NCBI RefSeq assembly: GCF_014205225.1
Contig: NZ_JACHNB010000001.1
Coordinates: 5,003,501-5,067,500, forward strand
Length of the DNA stretch: 64,000 nucleotides
DNA from: Actinoplanes octamycinicus
GTDB taxonomy: Bacteria > Actinomycetota > Actinomycetes > Mycobacteriales > Micromonosporaceae
Direction: 5' to 3'
The notes beneath the pieces are model-generated. The model had not been told where the DNA came from and did no database searches. It was given only the letters and a program-made list of their open reading frames with translations. Position numbers and translations under genes: made by a program. Positions 7,992 to 16,200 of this stretch are shown here, piece after piece. The first letter of the stretch is position 1, and each line of letters begins with the position of its first letter.

Positions 7992-8588
7992 GTGCCCCGC
8001 GTCTCGGAAGCCCACCTCGCCGCCCGCCGCCAGCAGATCCTCGACGCGGCGGTGCGCTGCTTCGCGCGCAACGGCTTCCATCAGACCTCGATGCAGGATG
8101 TGATCAAGGAGGCCGAGCTCTCGGTCGGCGCGTTCTACCGCTACTTCAAGAGCAAGAACGAGCTGATCATGGCGATCGCCACCACCAAGATCGGCGAAGT
8201 CACCGGGACCCTCGACCACCTGCTCGCCCTCGACCCGATGCCGCCGCTGCCGGTCTTCCTGGACGAGGTGATCACCATGGTCGAGACGGCGCTGAACGCC
8301 GACCAGACGGTGCGGATCGCGGTGCAGGTCTGGGGCGAGGCCACCTATGACGACGAGGTGGCCGCGGTGGTGCGGGAGGTCTACGGGCGGATCCGGGAGC
8401 GGATGGTCCGGGCCGCGGAGCGCGCCCAGACCGCCGGTCAGCTGCCCGCCGACGCTGACGCGTCCGGCATCGGCGCCGCCGTCTTCGGGCTGATCCAGGG
8501 CTACATCCTGCAGAGCGTCCTGATCGGCAACCTGGACCGCGAGACGTATACCGCCGGGGTCCGGGCCCTGCTCGGTGCGGGCCGCTGA
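7992..8588 (+). CDS. TetR/AcrR family transcriptional regulator
   Basis: 198 residues. The N-terminal TetR DNA-binding domain is clear: RRQQILDAAVRCFARNGF, then the helix-turn-helix SMQDVIKEAELSVGAFYRYF with the typical YxxFxSKxEL continuation (YRYFKSKNELI). The C-terminal ~140 residues are the helical ligand-binding and dimerisation region. The GTG at 7992 lies 6 bases after a TAGGCT -10 box, which suggests a leaderless transcript. A perfect palindrome just upstream is the likely own operator. The ligand is unknown; neighbours do not define it. Confidence 0.92.
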   Translation: MPRVSEAHLAARRQQILDAAVRCFARNGFHQTSMQDVIKEAELSVGAFYRYFKSKNELIMAIATTKIGEVTGTLDHLLALDPMPPLPVFLDEVITMVETALNADQTVRIAVQVWGEATYDDEVAAVVREVYGRIRERMVRAAERAQTAGQLPADADASGIGAAVFGLIQGYILQSVLIGNLDRETYTAGVRALLGAGR

Positions 8589-8706
8589 GAGGCGAGCCAC
8601 TTTTCGGTACGAGGTGAGCACCCACCGCGACGCTCCGCCCGTACCGGAAACGCGTGACGATCGGCGCCGGCAGCGGCCTCGCCGATCCGACGTGCCGCTG
8701 TCCGGT

Positions 8707-8858
8707 CGGCGGCGCTGGTCAGCCGGGAGGGGTGAGGCGGCGGCGCTGGTTGGGTGGCGGGGCGAGGCGGTGACGCTGGTCGGGTGGCGGGGCGAGGCGG
8801 CGGCGCTGGTCGGGTGGCGGGGCGACGCGGTGACGCTGGTCAGTCGGGCGGGACGAGG
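8707..8858. repeat. 30-bp tandem repeats between convergent TetR genes
   Basis: Five copies with starts near 8707, 8738, 8768, 8798 and 8828. The unit begins CGGCGGCGCTGGTCGGGTGG or, in alternate copies, CGGTGACGCTGGTCGGGTGG, so the array also has a 60-bp higher-order period. The last copy runs into the 3' end of the minus-strand TetR gene (stop at 8840-8842). Confidence 0.85.
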
Positions 8859-9397
8859 CGGCGGATCGCGGCGGTCAACCCCGGCTCGTCCAGCTCGCCC
8901 TCGGTGACCAGGGCGCGCAGGATGATCCCGTCGAGCAGCGCGCAGACGTCCCGGGCGGCCGCGGCGCCGATCGCCGGCTCCAGGACCTCCGGCAGACCGT
9001 CCATCCAGGCCGCGGCGAGCGGCCGCAGCGCGGCGTCGCGGGCCGCCGCGACACACAGCTCGTACTCGATCCGGACCTGCCGGCGATCGGCCAGATACTC
9101 ACTGGTCAGCGTGGTCAGCTCGGCCGGCAGGTCGGGCGCCGCCGCGAGCCGCGCCGCCCACTCGTCCAGATCGGCTTGCATCGCGTCGCAGGCGTGCTGC
9201 AGGCCGGCGGCGATCAGATCATCCAGGGTGGGGAAGTAGTAGGTGGTCGCGCCGAGCGGCAGCCCGGCCCGGGCGGCGACCGCCCGGTGCGTGGTGCGGC
9301 CGACGCCGGACTCCGCGATGACCTCCATGGTGGCCACGGCCAGCGCGGCGCGGCGCGCCTCCGGATCGCGGGCACGCTGGGTGCGGCGCTCGGTCAA
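8840..9397 (-). CDS. TetR family regulator, probable repressor of the SMR pump
   Basis: 185 residues. DNA-binding domain: RAALAVATMEVIAESGVGRTTHRAVAARAGLPLGATTYYF, with the recognition helix followed by Y-Y-F as in the PaaX/TetR group that regulates multidrug pumps. The C-terminal helices are Ala-rich. Its start overlaps the stop of the upstream SMR gene by 4 bp (ATGA), so both are made from one transcript. Two palindromic sites in the promoter before the SMR gene are the natural candidates for its operators, giving an autoregulated efflux unit. The 3' end is embedded in a tandem repeat array. Confidence 0.9.
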   Translation of the reverse strand: MTERRTQRARDPEARRAALAVATMEVIAESGVGRTTHRAVAARAGLPLGATTYYFPTLDDLIAAGLQHACDAMQADLDEWAARLAAAPDLPAELTTLTSEYLADRRQVRIEYELCVAAARDAALRPLAAAWMDGLPEVLEPAIGAAAARDVCALLDGIILRALVTEGELDEPGLTAAIRRLVPPD

Positions 9398-9723
9398 TGC
9401 GCCTCCGCGCCGGTCAGGTTCAGCATCACGACTCCGGCAATGATCAGGACGATGCCGCCCACCTTAACCAGGGTGACCGGTTCGTCGAGGAAGAGCGCCC
9501 CGATCACCACGATCGCGGCGGTGCCGACCGCCGACCAGATCGCGTACGCGATACCGACCTGGATGCCGCCCTTGATCGCGTGCGACAGGGCGGTGAACGA
9601 GATGGCGTAACCGGCGAGGACGGCCAGCGTGGGCCAGAGCCGGCTGAAGCCGTCGGTGGCTTTCATCATGCTGGTGGCGAAGAGTTCACTCCCGATGGCG
9701 AGAGCGAGAAGGACGTACGGCAC
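9394..9723 (-). CDS. Small multidrug resistance (SMR/EmrE-like) transporter
   Basis: 109 residues from the GTG at 9723 (MPYVLLALAIGSELFATSMM), which has GAGGTG 7 bases upstream and gives the standard SMR N-terminus; an ATG 15 bases further upstream has no ribosome binding site. Four membrane helices are visible. The glutamate of helix 1 (AIGSELFATS) matches the proton/drug-binding Glu14 of EmrE, and the helix-4 dimer motif is in GGIVLIIAGVVMLN. SMR proteins work as small antiparallel dimers exchanging protons for cationic drugs or guanidinium-type compounds. It is followed by a coupled TetR gene. Confidence 0.9.
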   Translation of the reverse strand: MPYVLLALAIGSELFATSMMKATDGFSRLWPTLAVLAGYAISFTALSHAIKGGIQVGIAYAIWSAVGTAAIVVIGALFLDEPVTLVKVGGIVLIIAGVVMLNLTGAEAH

Positions 9724-9738
9724 TGCTATGCACCTCAT

Positions 9739-9770
9739 CTTGTACGTTCGTACAAGTACGATCGTACAAG
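9739..9770. promoter_or_regulatory. Two inverted repeats, likely TetR operators of the SMR/TetR unit
   Basis: CTTGTACGTTCGTACAAG at 9739-9756 has 8-bp perfect arms around TT. It adjoins GTACGATCGTAC, a perfect palindrome within 9756-9767. Both carry the half-site TACG/CGTA. They lie immediately before the SMR start and in the 80-bp gap shared with the divergent aldolase-like gene, so both directions could be controlled. Confidence 0.75.
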
Positions 9771-9802
9771 AAAGTCTCTCGGAAGTCTGCGATCATTTTT
9801 CG

Positions 9803-10912
9803 GTGGCTGACGATGTGCGGGGGCGGCGGATCGCCGCGATGCGGGGGTGTGACCGGCTGCTGTCCGGGGTGCGGCCGGCGACGGTGCGGGAGCGGCTGGC
9901 CGAGCTGACCGCGGTGGCCGGGCCCGAGCTGATGCCGGACTACTACGGGGACGGGCTGGTCGGCGATCTGGAGGAGCGAGTCGCCCGGCTGCTCGGGACG
10001 CCGGCCGCGGTGTACTTCCCGACCGGGACGATGGCGCAGCAGGTGGCGCTGCGGTACGGCGCCGAGGTCACCGGGCGCCGGGCGGTGGCGCTGCACCCGC
10101 TCGGGCACCAGGAGGTGCACGAGCGCCGGGCGTACGCGGACCTGACCGGGCTGCGGTCGGTCCACCCGACGACGGCGCCGCGCAACCCGACGGCGGCGGA
10201 GATCGCGGCGCTGGACGAGCCGGTCGGGACCGTGGTGTTCGAGCTGCCGCTGCGGGACGCCGGGTTCGTGCTGCCCGGCTGGGCGGAGCTGGCCGAGGCG
10301 GCCGGGGTGGCCCGGGCGGCCGGGGCGCGGGTGCACTTCGACGGGGCGCGGTTGTGGGAGTCGGCGCCGTACCTGGGGCGCGGGCCGGCCGAGATCGCCG
10401 GGCTGGCCGATTCGACGTACGTCTCGTTCTACAAGACGCTGGGCGGCCTGAGCGGGGCGGCGGTGGCCGGGACCGACGACTTCGCCGGGTACGCCCGGGC
10501 GTGGCGGCACCGGCACGGCGGCCAGCTGTTCCAGCAGTGGCCGGCGGTGCTGTCCGCGCTGGCCGGGATCGAGCGGGAGCTGCCCCTGGTGCCGGAGTAC
10601 GTGCGGCACGCCCGGGTCGTCGCGGCCGGGCTGGCGAAGCTGCCCGGGGCGGTGGTCTTCCCGCAGCCGCCGCACACCCACCAGTTCCGGCTGTGGCTGC
10701 CGCATCCGGCGGCGCGGCTCAACCAGGCGACGCTGGCGCTCGCCGAGCAGGAGGGCGTGTGGTTCGCCGGCGGGTGGCAGGACACCGAGCTGCCCGGGCA
10801 CGCGATGGCGGAGATCAGCGTGCAGGGCCCGGCCCTGGAGTGGTCGGCCGGCGACGTGCTGGAAACCGGTCTGCGGCTCCTCGACCGGATTCAAGATCGG
10901 GCAGCTGGGTAG
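9803..10912 (+). CDS. PLP-dependent threonine-aldolase-like / beta-eliminating lyase family enzyme
   Basis: 369 residues from the GTG at 9803. The fold-type I PLP signature is present: a Gly-containing cofactor loop FPTGTMAQQVAL, the aspartate of HFDGARLWE (about D180) that contacts the pyridine nitrogen, and the Schiff-base lysine in TYVSFYKTLGG (about K211). The family includes low-specificity L-threonine aldolases, which split threonine to glycine and acetaldehyde, and related lyases. The motif GDGLVGDLEERVARLLG matches the start of the family domain. It diverges from the SMR/TetR unit. The actual substrate cannot be told from the sequence. Confidence 0.85.
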   Translation: MADDVRGRRIAAMRGCDRLLSGVRPATVRERLAELTAVAGPELMPDYYGDGLVGDLEERVARLLGTPAAVYFPTGTMAQQVALRYGAEVTGRRAVALHPLGHQEVHERRAYADLTGLRSVHPTTAPRNPTAAEIAALDEPVGTVVFELPLRDAGFVLPGWAELAEAAGVARAAGARVHFDGARLWESAPYLGRGPAEIAGLADSTYVSFYKTLGGLSGAAVAGTDDFAGYARAWRHRHGGQLFQQWPAVLSALAGIERELPLVPEYVRHARVVAAGLAKLPGAVVFPQPPHTHQFRLWLPHPAARLNQATLALAEQEGVWFAGGWQDTELPGHAMAEISVQGPALEWSAGDVLETGLRLLDRIQDRAAG

Positions 10913-10952
10913 AGGGAGGGTGTCCCGTTCTCACCGGATGCAGGAGGTTCTG

Positions 10953-11339
10953 ATGACTGCAGTCGCGAACCCGGCCACCGTGCAGGAGTGCCTGCGCGTC
11001 GGCGCCGGCTTCTCGCAGGGCGACCGCAACTGGCTCGCCGAGCAGTTCAGCCCGCTCGACGCACGGCTCGCCGCGTTCCACGCCGACGCCACCGAGCTGG
11101 AGATCATGGTGAAGGACCGCGACGCCCGCGGCCAGAAGGTCACCCTGGAGTGCTGGATCGGCGGTCGCGAGAAGATCGTCACCACGTCGACGGAGGAGGA
11201 CCTGCACGCGGCGATCATGGACGTCCGGGACGACCTGCGCCGCCGGCTCAACGACTCGAAGACCAAGCAGGAGCCGCGCCACAACCGGCACCTGCGCGAG
11301 GTCCCGCAGGTCGCCGACCTCCCGGAACTCCCGGAGTAG
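10953..11339 (+). CDS. Ribosome hibernation factor-like protein (HPF/RaiA family)
   Basis: 128 residues from the ATG at 10953, with AGGAGG 5 bases upstream. The region from LEIMVKDRDARGQKVTLECWIGG to TEEDLHAAIMDVRDDLRRRL and the basic tail NDSKTKQEPRHNRHLRE match the sigma-54 modulation / S30AE fold: strand-rich half, then a helix with the D-x-x-A-A-I-D-like pattern, then a Lys/Arg-rich end. Such proteins bind the 30S subunit near the decoding site and stabilise idle ribosomes. The protein lacks the long C-terminal dimerisation domain of long HPF, so it is of the short type. Two long palindromes follow the gene. Confidence 0.65.
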   Translation: MTAVANPATVQECLRVGAGFSQGDRNWLAEQFSPLDARLAAFHADATELEIMVKDRDARGQKVTLECWIGGREKIVTTSTEEDLHAAIMDVRDDLRRRLNDSKTKQEPRHNRHLREVPQVADLPELPE

Positions 11340-11347
11340 CACCCGTC

Positions 11348-11420
11348 GCGGCCGGTCGGCTGGGCCTCTGGGGTGCCTCAGCGGCGCTGAGGCACCCCGG
11401 AGACCCAGCCGACCAGCCGC
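11348..11420. repeat. Long palindrome (35-bp arms), copy 1 of a GAGGCACCCC-core family
   Basis: Arms of 35 bases (11348-11382 and 11386-11420) pair at 32 positions around a GGC centre. The inner part is GGGGTGCCTCAGC/GCTGAGGCACCCC and the outer part GGCTGGG/CCCAGCC. It starts 9 bases after the plus-strand HPF-like gene in a convergent gap, so it may act as a bidirectional terminator as well as being a dispersed repeat. Confidence 0.9.
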
Positions 11421-11460
11421 GAGGCGCGCTTCGGCCCGGATCCGCAGGCGCGTCGCGATG

Positions 11461-11517
11461 CGGGCTGGTCGTCAGGGGTGCCTCAAGGGCCTTGAGGCAC
11501 CCCTGACGACCAGCCCG
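11461..11517. repeat. Perfect 57-bp palindrome, copy 2 of the GAGGCACCCC-core family
   Basis: Arms of 28 bases (11461-11488 and 11490-11517) are perfectly complementary around a single G. The layout GGCTGG - 9 bases - GGGTGCCTC matches copy 1. It ends 3 bases before the stop of the minus-strand acetyltransferase gene. Confidence 0.93.
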
Positions 11518-11519
11518 GG

Positions 11520-12125
11520 TCAGGGCAGGTCCTTGCCCAGGTAGGTGAGCGGGCCGGGGTCGGGCACCGGCAGCTCGGTGAAGCCGATCCGGTCGTAGAA
11601 GCCGCGCGCCCGGACGTTCGCGGTCAGCATCCCCAGATGCACCCGGGGCGCCCCGGCGGCGGCCGCCGCGCGCCCGAAGGCCGCGATCAGCCGCCGGCCG
11701 AACCCGCGCCCCTGATAGGGCGGGAGCAGGTCGATGTGCAGGTGCGCCGGCCAGTCCGCCAGCTCCGGGACGATCATCCGTTCCGGCCAGAAGTGCAGCG
11801 CCACCATGTCCTGCTCGGCGGTGCGCGGCGGAGGTGGCGGCGCCGGGTACTTGTCGCCGACCAGCGGGATCCACTCCTCCCGGTAACGCTTCACGAATCC
11901 GGGGGTGTCCGCGGTCCCGACCACGTAGCCGACCGCGTCCCCGCCGTCGTCCAGCACGAACGCGAGTTCCGGCTCCAGGTGCACGTAGGGCCCGGCGAAC
12001 AGGTCGCCCATCAGGTCGTCGGTGGAGTACTGCCCGCGGGCGTCCGCGCCGGCGTCGGCGGTGCGGACACAGATGTCGTAGACCGCGGCCCGGTCGGCCG
12101 GTCGGTAGGGTCGAATCTCAGGCAC
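11520..12125 (-). CDS. GNAT family N-acetyltransferase
   Basis: 201 residues from a GTG at 12125. The acetyl-CoA loop is QGRGFGRRLI in the segment HIDLLPPYQGRGFGR, and the GNAT fold closes with RVHLGMLTANVRARGFYDRIGF. The whole protein, with an N-terminal EIRPYRPADRAAVYDICVRT and a Pro-rich insertion (PAPPPPPRT), resembles bacterial homologues of the acetyltransferase-like domain of O-GlcNAcase. The substrate is unknown. A perfect LacI-type palindrome lies 15-34 bp upstream of the start, so it is probably repressed by the LacI protein encoded just upstream. Confidence 0.85.
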   Translation of the reverse strand: MPEIRPYRPADRAAVYDICVRTADAGADARGQYSTDDLMGDLFAGPYVHLEPELAFVLDDGGDAVGYVVGTADTPGFVKRYREEWIPLVGDKYPAPPPPPRTAEQDMVALHFWPERMIVPELADWPAHLHIDLLPPYQGRGFGRRLIAAFGRAAAAAGAPRVHLGMLTANVRARGFYDRIGFTELPVPDPGPLTYLGKDLP

Positions 12126-12139
12126 TCCCGCACGCTAGG

Positions 12140-12159
12140 CGGTGGAAGCGCTTCCACCG
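12140..12159. promoter_or_regulatory. LacI/CebR-type operator
   Basis: CGGTGGAAGCGCTTCCACCG is a perfect 20-bp palindrome with the central GCGC core (GGAAGCGCTTCC) typical of LacI-family sites in actinomycetes. It lies in the 44-bp gap between the LacI gene and the acetyltransferase gene. Confidence 0.8.
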
Positions 12160-12169
12160 CAAGCCCCGG

Positions 12170-13129
12170 TCAGGCCGTCGCCCGGAAGACCGGCGAGCTG
12201 GGGAACAGCGTCACCGGCACCGCCTCCCCGAGCGCGCTCCGCGCGGCGGCCGCCGCGATCTCCTCGACCGGATGGGTGGCCGTGGACAGACCCGGGTGCA
12301 CCGCGCCGGCCAGCGGGCCGTCGTCGAAACCGGTCACCGCGACGTCGTCCGGCACCGGGATGCCCAGCGCCGCCAGCGCTTGCAGGACACCCAGAGCGGT
12401 GGCGTCGCTGACCGCGGCGATCGCGTCGGTGTCCGGCCAGCGGCGCAGGATCGCCCGGGCCGCGGACCGGCCCCGCTCGCTGGTGAAGTCGCCGCGCACG
12501 ATCCGGGCCGGCAGCCCCGCCGACCGGGTCAGCTCCCGGTAGGCCGCGACCGGCGCCGCCGACGCGGCCAGCCACGGCGGGCCGGCGATCAGGGCGATCC
12601 GGCGCCGGCCGATCACGTACAGGTGGGCGAGCAGCGCGCCGACGCCCGCCGCGCTGTCGACGTCGGCGCCACCCGCGCCGATCACCGCGGTCCGGCCGCG
12701 CAGGCGGGACGGCAGGGCGTCGAGCATCGCCCGGTCGTGCCCGGCCAGCACGAGCGCGGCGAGACCCCGGTCGGTGGCCAGCTCGTCCAGGTCGGGGGCG
12801 CAGTCCAGGCTGAGGTGGCGGGACGCGACGCCCAGGCCGTACGGGAAGAGGGCGGTCGCGATCGCGGCCGTGGCCCGCGTGACGAACGGGTCCCGCAGGA
12901 TGTCCGCGCGCTGGTCGCGCACCGCGAAGACGACCCGGGTCCCGGAGCCGCTGGCCAGCTGCCGGGCCACCGGGTGCGGCCGGTAACCGAGCTGCTCGGC
13001 GGCGGCCAGCACGGCCGCCCGGCTGGCCGCCGACGCCGGCCCGGACCCGGTCAGCGCCCGGGAGGCGGTGGCCGGCGACACCCCGGCCCGCCGGGCGACG
13101 TCGCTGAGTCCCGCACGCGTCTCTCGCAT
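12170..13129 (-). CDS. LacI family transcriptional regulator
   Basis: 319 residues. The start ATG at 13129 is preceded by a GGGG ribosome-binding stretch and puts the helix-turn-helix at the N-terminus (LSDVARRAGVSPATASRALT). The hinge helix AAEQLGYRPHPVARQLASG follows, then the periplasmic-binding-protein-like sensor domain (VAVTGFDDGPLAGAVHPGLS near the end is a typical LacI signature). The sugar ligand is unknown. A perfect palindrome at 12140-12159 downstream is its probable operator before the acetyltransferase gene. Its own promoter faces narG and contains the DosR-like box. Confidence 0.92.
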   Translation of the reverse strand: MRETRAGLSDVARRAGVSPATASRALTGSGPASAASRAAVLAAAEQLGYRPHPVARQLASGSGTRVVFAVRDQRADILRDPFVTRATAAIATALFPYGLGVASRHLSLDCAPDLDELATDRGLAALVLAGHDRAMLDALPSRLRGRTAVIGAGGADVDSAAGVGALLAHLYVIGRRRIALIAGPPWLAASAAPVAAYRELTRSAGLPARIVRGDFTSERGRSAARAILRRWPDTDAIAAVSDATALGVLQALAALGIPVPDDVAVTGFDDGPLAGAVHPGLSTATHPVEEIAAAAARSALGEAVPVTLFPSSPVFRATA

Positions 13130-13154
13130 GTCCCCAGTGAACCACCGCGGTGAG

Positions 13155-13174
13155 GTCGGGACTTTGGTCCCGAC
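13155..13174. promoter_or_regulatory. DosR/DevR-type box upstream of narGHJI
   Basis: GTCGGGACTTTGGTCCCGAC has perfect 8-bp arms (GTCGGGAC/GTCCCGAC) around TTTG. It agrees with the published DosR consensus TTSGGGACTWWAGTCCCSAA at 17 of 20 positions. Its centre lies about 97 bp before the narG start codon and about 35 bp before the divergent LacI start. DosR/OsdR-type response regulators switch on hypoxia genes, including nitrate reductase, in several actinobacteria. Confidence 0.75.
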
Positions 13175-13261
13175 CGGCCCGGGACCGCTGCCCTGGAGCG
13201 CGGGCTGCCTGATCGACAACTCTGGGAGGCGAGCACCGTTCACCGACCTGGGAGTGCCGAC

Positions 13262-16200
13262 GTGTCACCCGAACCCGCTGCGCCCTTGCTGGCCGCGCGT
13301 CGCTTCCTCACCAGGGAGACGGTTGCCGACCACGGCCGCACCCTGCACCAGGTCAGCGACAACGACTGGGACGCGTTCTACCGCGACCGCTGGAAGTACG
13401 ACAAGGTGGTCCGGTCCACGCACGGCGTGAACTGCACCGGCTCCTGCTCGTGGAACGTGTTCGTCCGGGACGGGCTGATCACCTGGGAGCACCAGGCCAC
13501 CGACTACCCGACGACCGGCCCGGACGCCCCGGACTACGAGCCCCGCGGGTGCCCGCGCGGCGCCTCCTTCTCCTGGTACGAGTACTCGCCCTCCCGGGTC
13601 CGCCATCCCTACCTGCGCGGCACCCTGGCCGAGATGTTCCGGGAGGCCCGTGCGCGGCTCGGCGACCCGGTGCTGGCCTGGGCCGAGATCGTGGAGACCC
13701 CGCTCAAGGCGCGCGCCTACAAGTCGCAGCGTGGCCGGGGCGGGTTCGTCCGGGCCAGCTGGGACGAGGCGATCGAGATCGCGGCCGCGGCGCACGTCTA
13801 CACCACCAAGACCTACGGACCGGACCGCGTGGTCGGCTTCTCGCCGATCCCGGCCATGTCGATGGCCTCGTTCGCGGCCGGCACCCGCTACCACGCGCTG
13901 CTCGGCGGCACCCTGCTCAGCTTCTACGACTGGTACGCGGACCTGCCGATCGCCTCTCCGCAGATCTGGGGCGACCAGACCGACGTGCCCGAGGCCGGCG
14001 ACTGGTGGAACGCGACGTACCTGATGATGTGGGGCTCCAACATCCCGGTCACCCGCACGCCGGACGCGCACTTCCTGGCCGAGGCGCGCTACAAGGGCAC
14101 CAAGGTCGTCGCGGTCAGCCCGGACTACGCGGACAACGTGAAGTTCGCCGACGACTGGCTGGCGCCGCACCCGGGCACCGACGGCGCCCTCGCGATGGCG
14201 ATGGGCCACGTGGTGCTGAAGGAGTTCTTCGTCGACCGTCAGGTGCCCTACTTCCAGGACTACGTCCGGAAGTACACCGACCTGCCGTTCCTGGTGACCA
14301 TCGCGGACGGCCGGGTGGACCGCTTCCTCACCGCCGCTGACCTGGGCGATCCGGACGGATCGCACAAGACGGTGCTCCTGGATTCCGGCACCGGCGAGGT
14401 GGTCGTCCCCAACGGTTCGCTCGGTTTCCGGTACGCCGAGCCCGGTCGCTGGAACCTCGACCTCGGCGACGTCGTCCCGGCCCTCGGCATCGGCGGCGAC
14501 GAGACGGTGGCGATCGAGCTGGCCCGCTTCGACGTCGGTGACACCGAGGGCGGCGCCACGGTCACCCGCCGGGTGCCGGTCCGCCGGGTCGGCGAGCACC
14601 TGGTCACCACGGTGTACGAGCTGGTGCTGGCCCAGTACAACGTCGGCGGCGAGGACGACCTGCACACCCCGGCGTGGCAGGAGCGGATCACCGGCGTCCC
14701 GGCCGCGCTCGCCACCCGGATCGGCCGCGAGTTCGCCCGCAACGCCGAGCGCAGCCACGGCCGCTCGATGATCGTGCTGGGCGCCGGGGCGAACCAGTGG
14801 TTCCACTCCGACATGACCTACCGGGCGTTCATCTCGCTGGTCACGCTGACCGGCTGCCAGGGCGTCAACGGCGGCGGCTGGGCGCACTACGTGGGCCAGG
14901 AGAAGGCCCGCCCGATCACCGGCCAGCAGCACATGTCGTTCGCCTTCGACTGGCAGCGCCCGATGCGGCACCAGGCCTCCACCCCGTTCTGGTACCTGCA
15001 CACCGACCAGTGGCGCTACGAGCGGGTGCCGGCCGACGAGTTGTCCTCGCCGCTGGGCACCGGCCGGTTCAAGGGGATGGCGTTCGCCGACACGGTCGCC
15101 GCCGCGCAGCGGATGGGCTGGAGCCCGGGGCACCCGTTCTTCAACCGCAACCCGCTCGACCTGGCGGACTCCGCCGCGGCCGCCGGCAAGCCGGTCCAGG
15201 ACTACATCGTCGAGGAGCTCCGGGCCGGCCGGCTCACGCCGGTCGCCGAGGACCCGGACGACCCGGCCAACTTCCCGCGCTGCCTCACCCTGTGGCGGGC
15301 CAACCTGCTCGGCTCGTCCGGCAAGGGCAACGAGTACTTCATGCGCCACCTGCTCGGCGTCGAGGGCTCGGCGACCGCCACCGAGTGCGGCCCGGGCGAG
15401 CGTCCCCGCGACGTCACCTGGCGCGACGAGGCCCCGGTCGGCAAGCTCGACCTGCTCACCGCGATCGACTTCCGGATGACCAACACCGGCCTGCACGCCG
15501 ACCTGGTCCTGCCGGCCGCCACCTGGTACGAGAAGCACGACATCTCGACCACCGACATGCACCCCTTCGTGCACGCGTTCAGCCCGGCGGTGGAGCCGGC
15601 CGGCGAGGCGCACACCGACTACGACACCTTCCTGGCCCTGGCCGACAAGGTCAGCGAGCTGGCCGTGACCCACCTCGGCACCCGGACCGACGTGCTCGCG
15701 GCGCCGCTGCAGCACGACACCCCGGACGAGCTGGCGATGCCGAGCGGCCGGGTCCGGGACTGGAAGTTCGGCGAGTGCGACCCGGTGCCGGGCCGCACGA
15801 TGCCGAAGCTGATCACGATCGAGCGGGACTACACCCAGCTCGGCGCGAAGATGCGGACGGTCGGGCCGCTCCTCGACAAGCTCGGCACCACGACCAAGGC
15901 GATCACCGTCGACGTGCAGCCCGAGATCGACTACTTGAAGCACCAGAACGGCACGATCGACGGCCGTCCGTCGCTCGCCACCGCCGACCGGATGTGCGAG
16001 GCGATCCTGGCCCTCTCCGGCACCACCAACGGGCGGCTGGCGCACGCCGGCTTCGCCGAGCTGGAGAAGCGGACCGGCCAGCGGTTCACCGATTACATCG
16101 AGGGCCACGAGACCGACCGGATCACCTACGCCGACACCCAGGACGCGCCGCAGCCGGTCTTCACCAGCCCGGAGTGGTCCGGCTCGGAGAAGGGCGGGCG

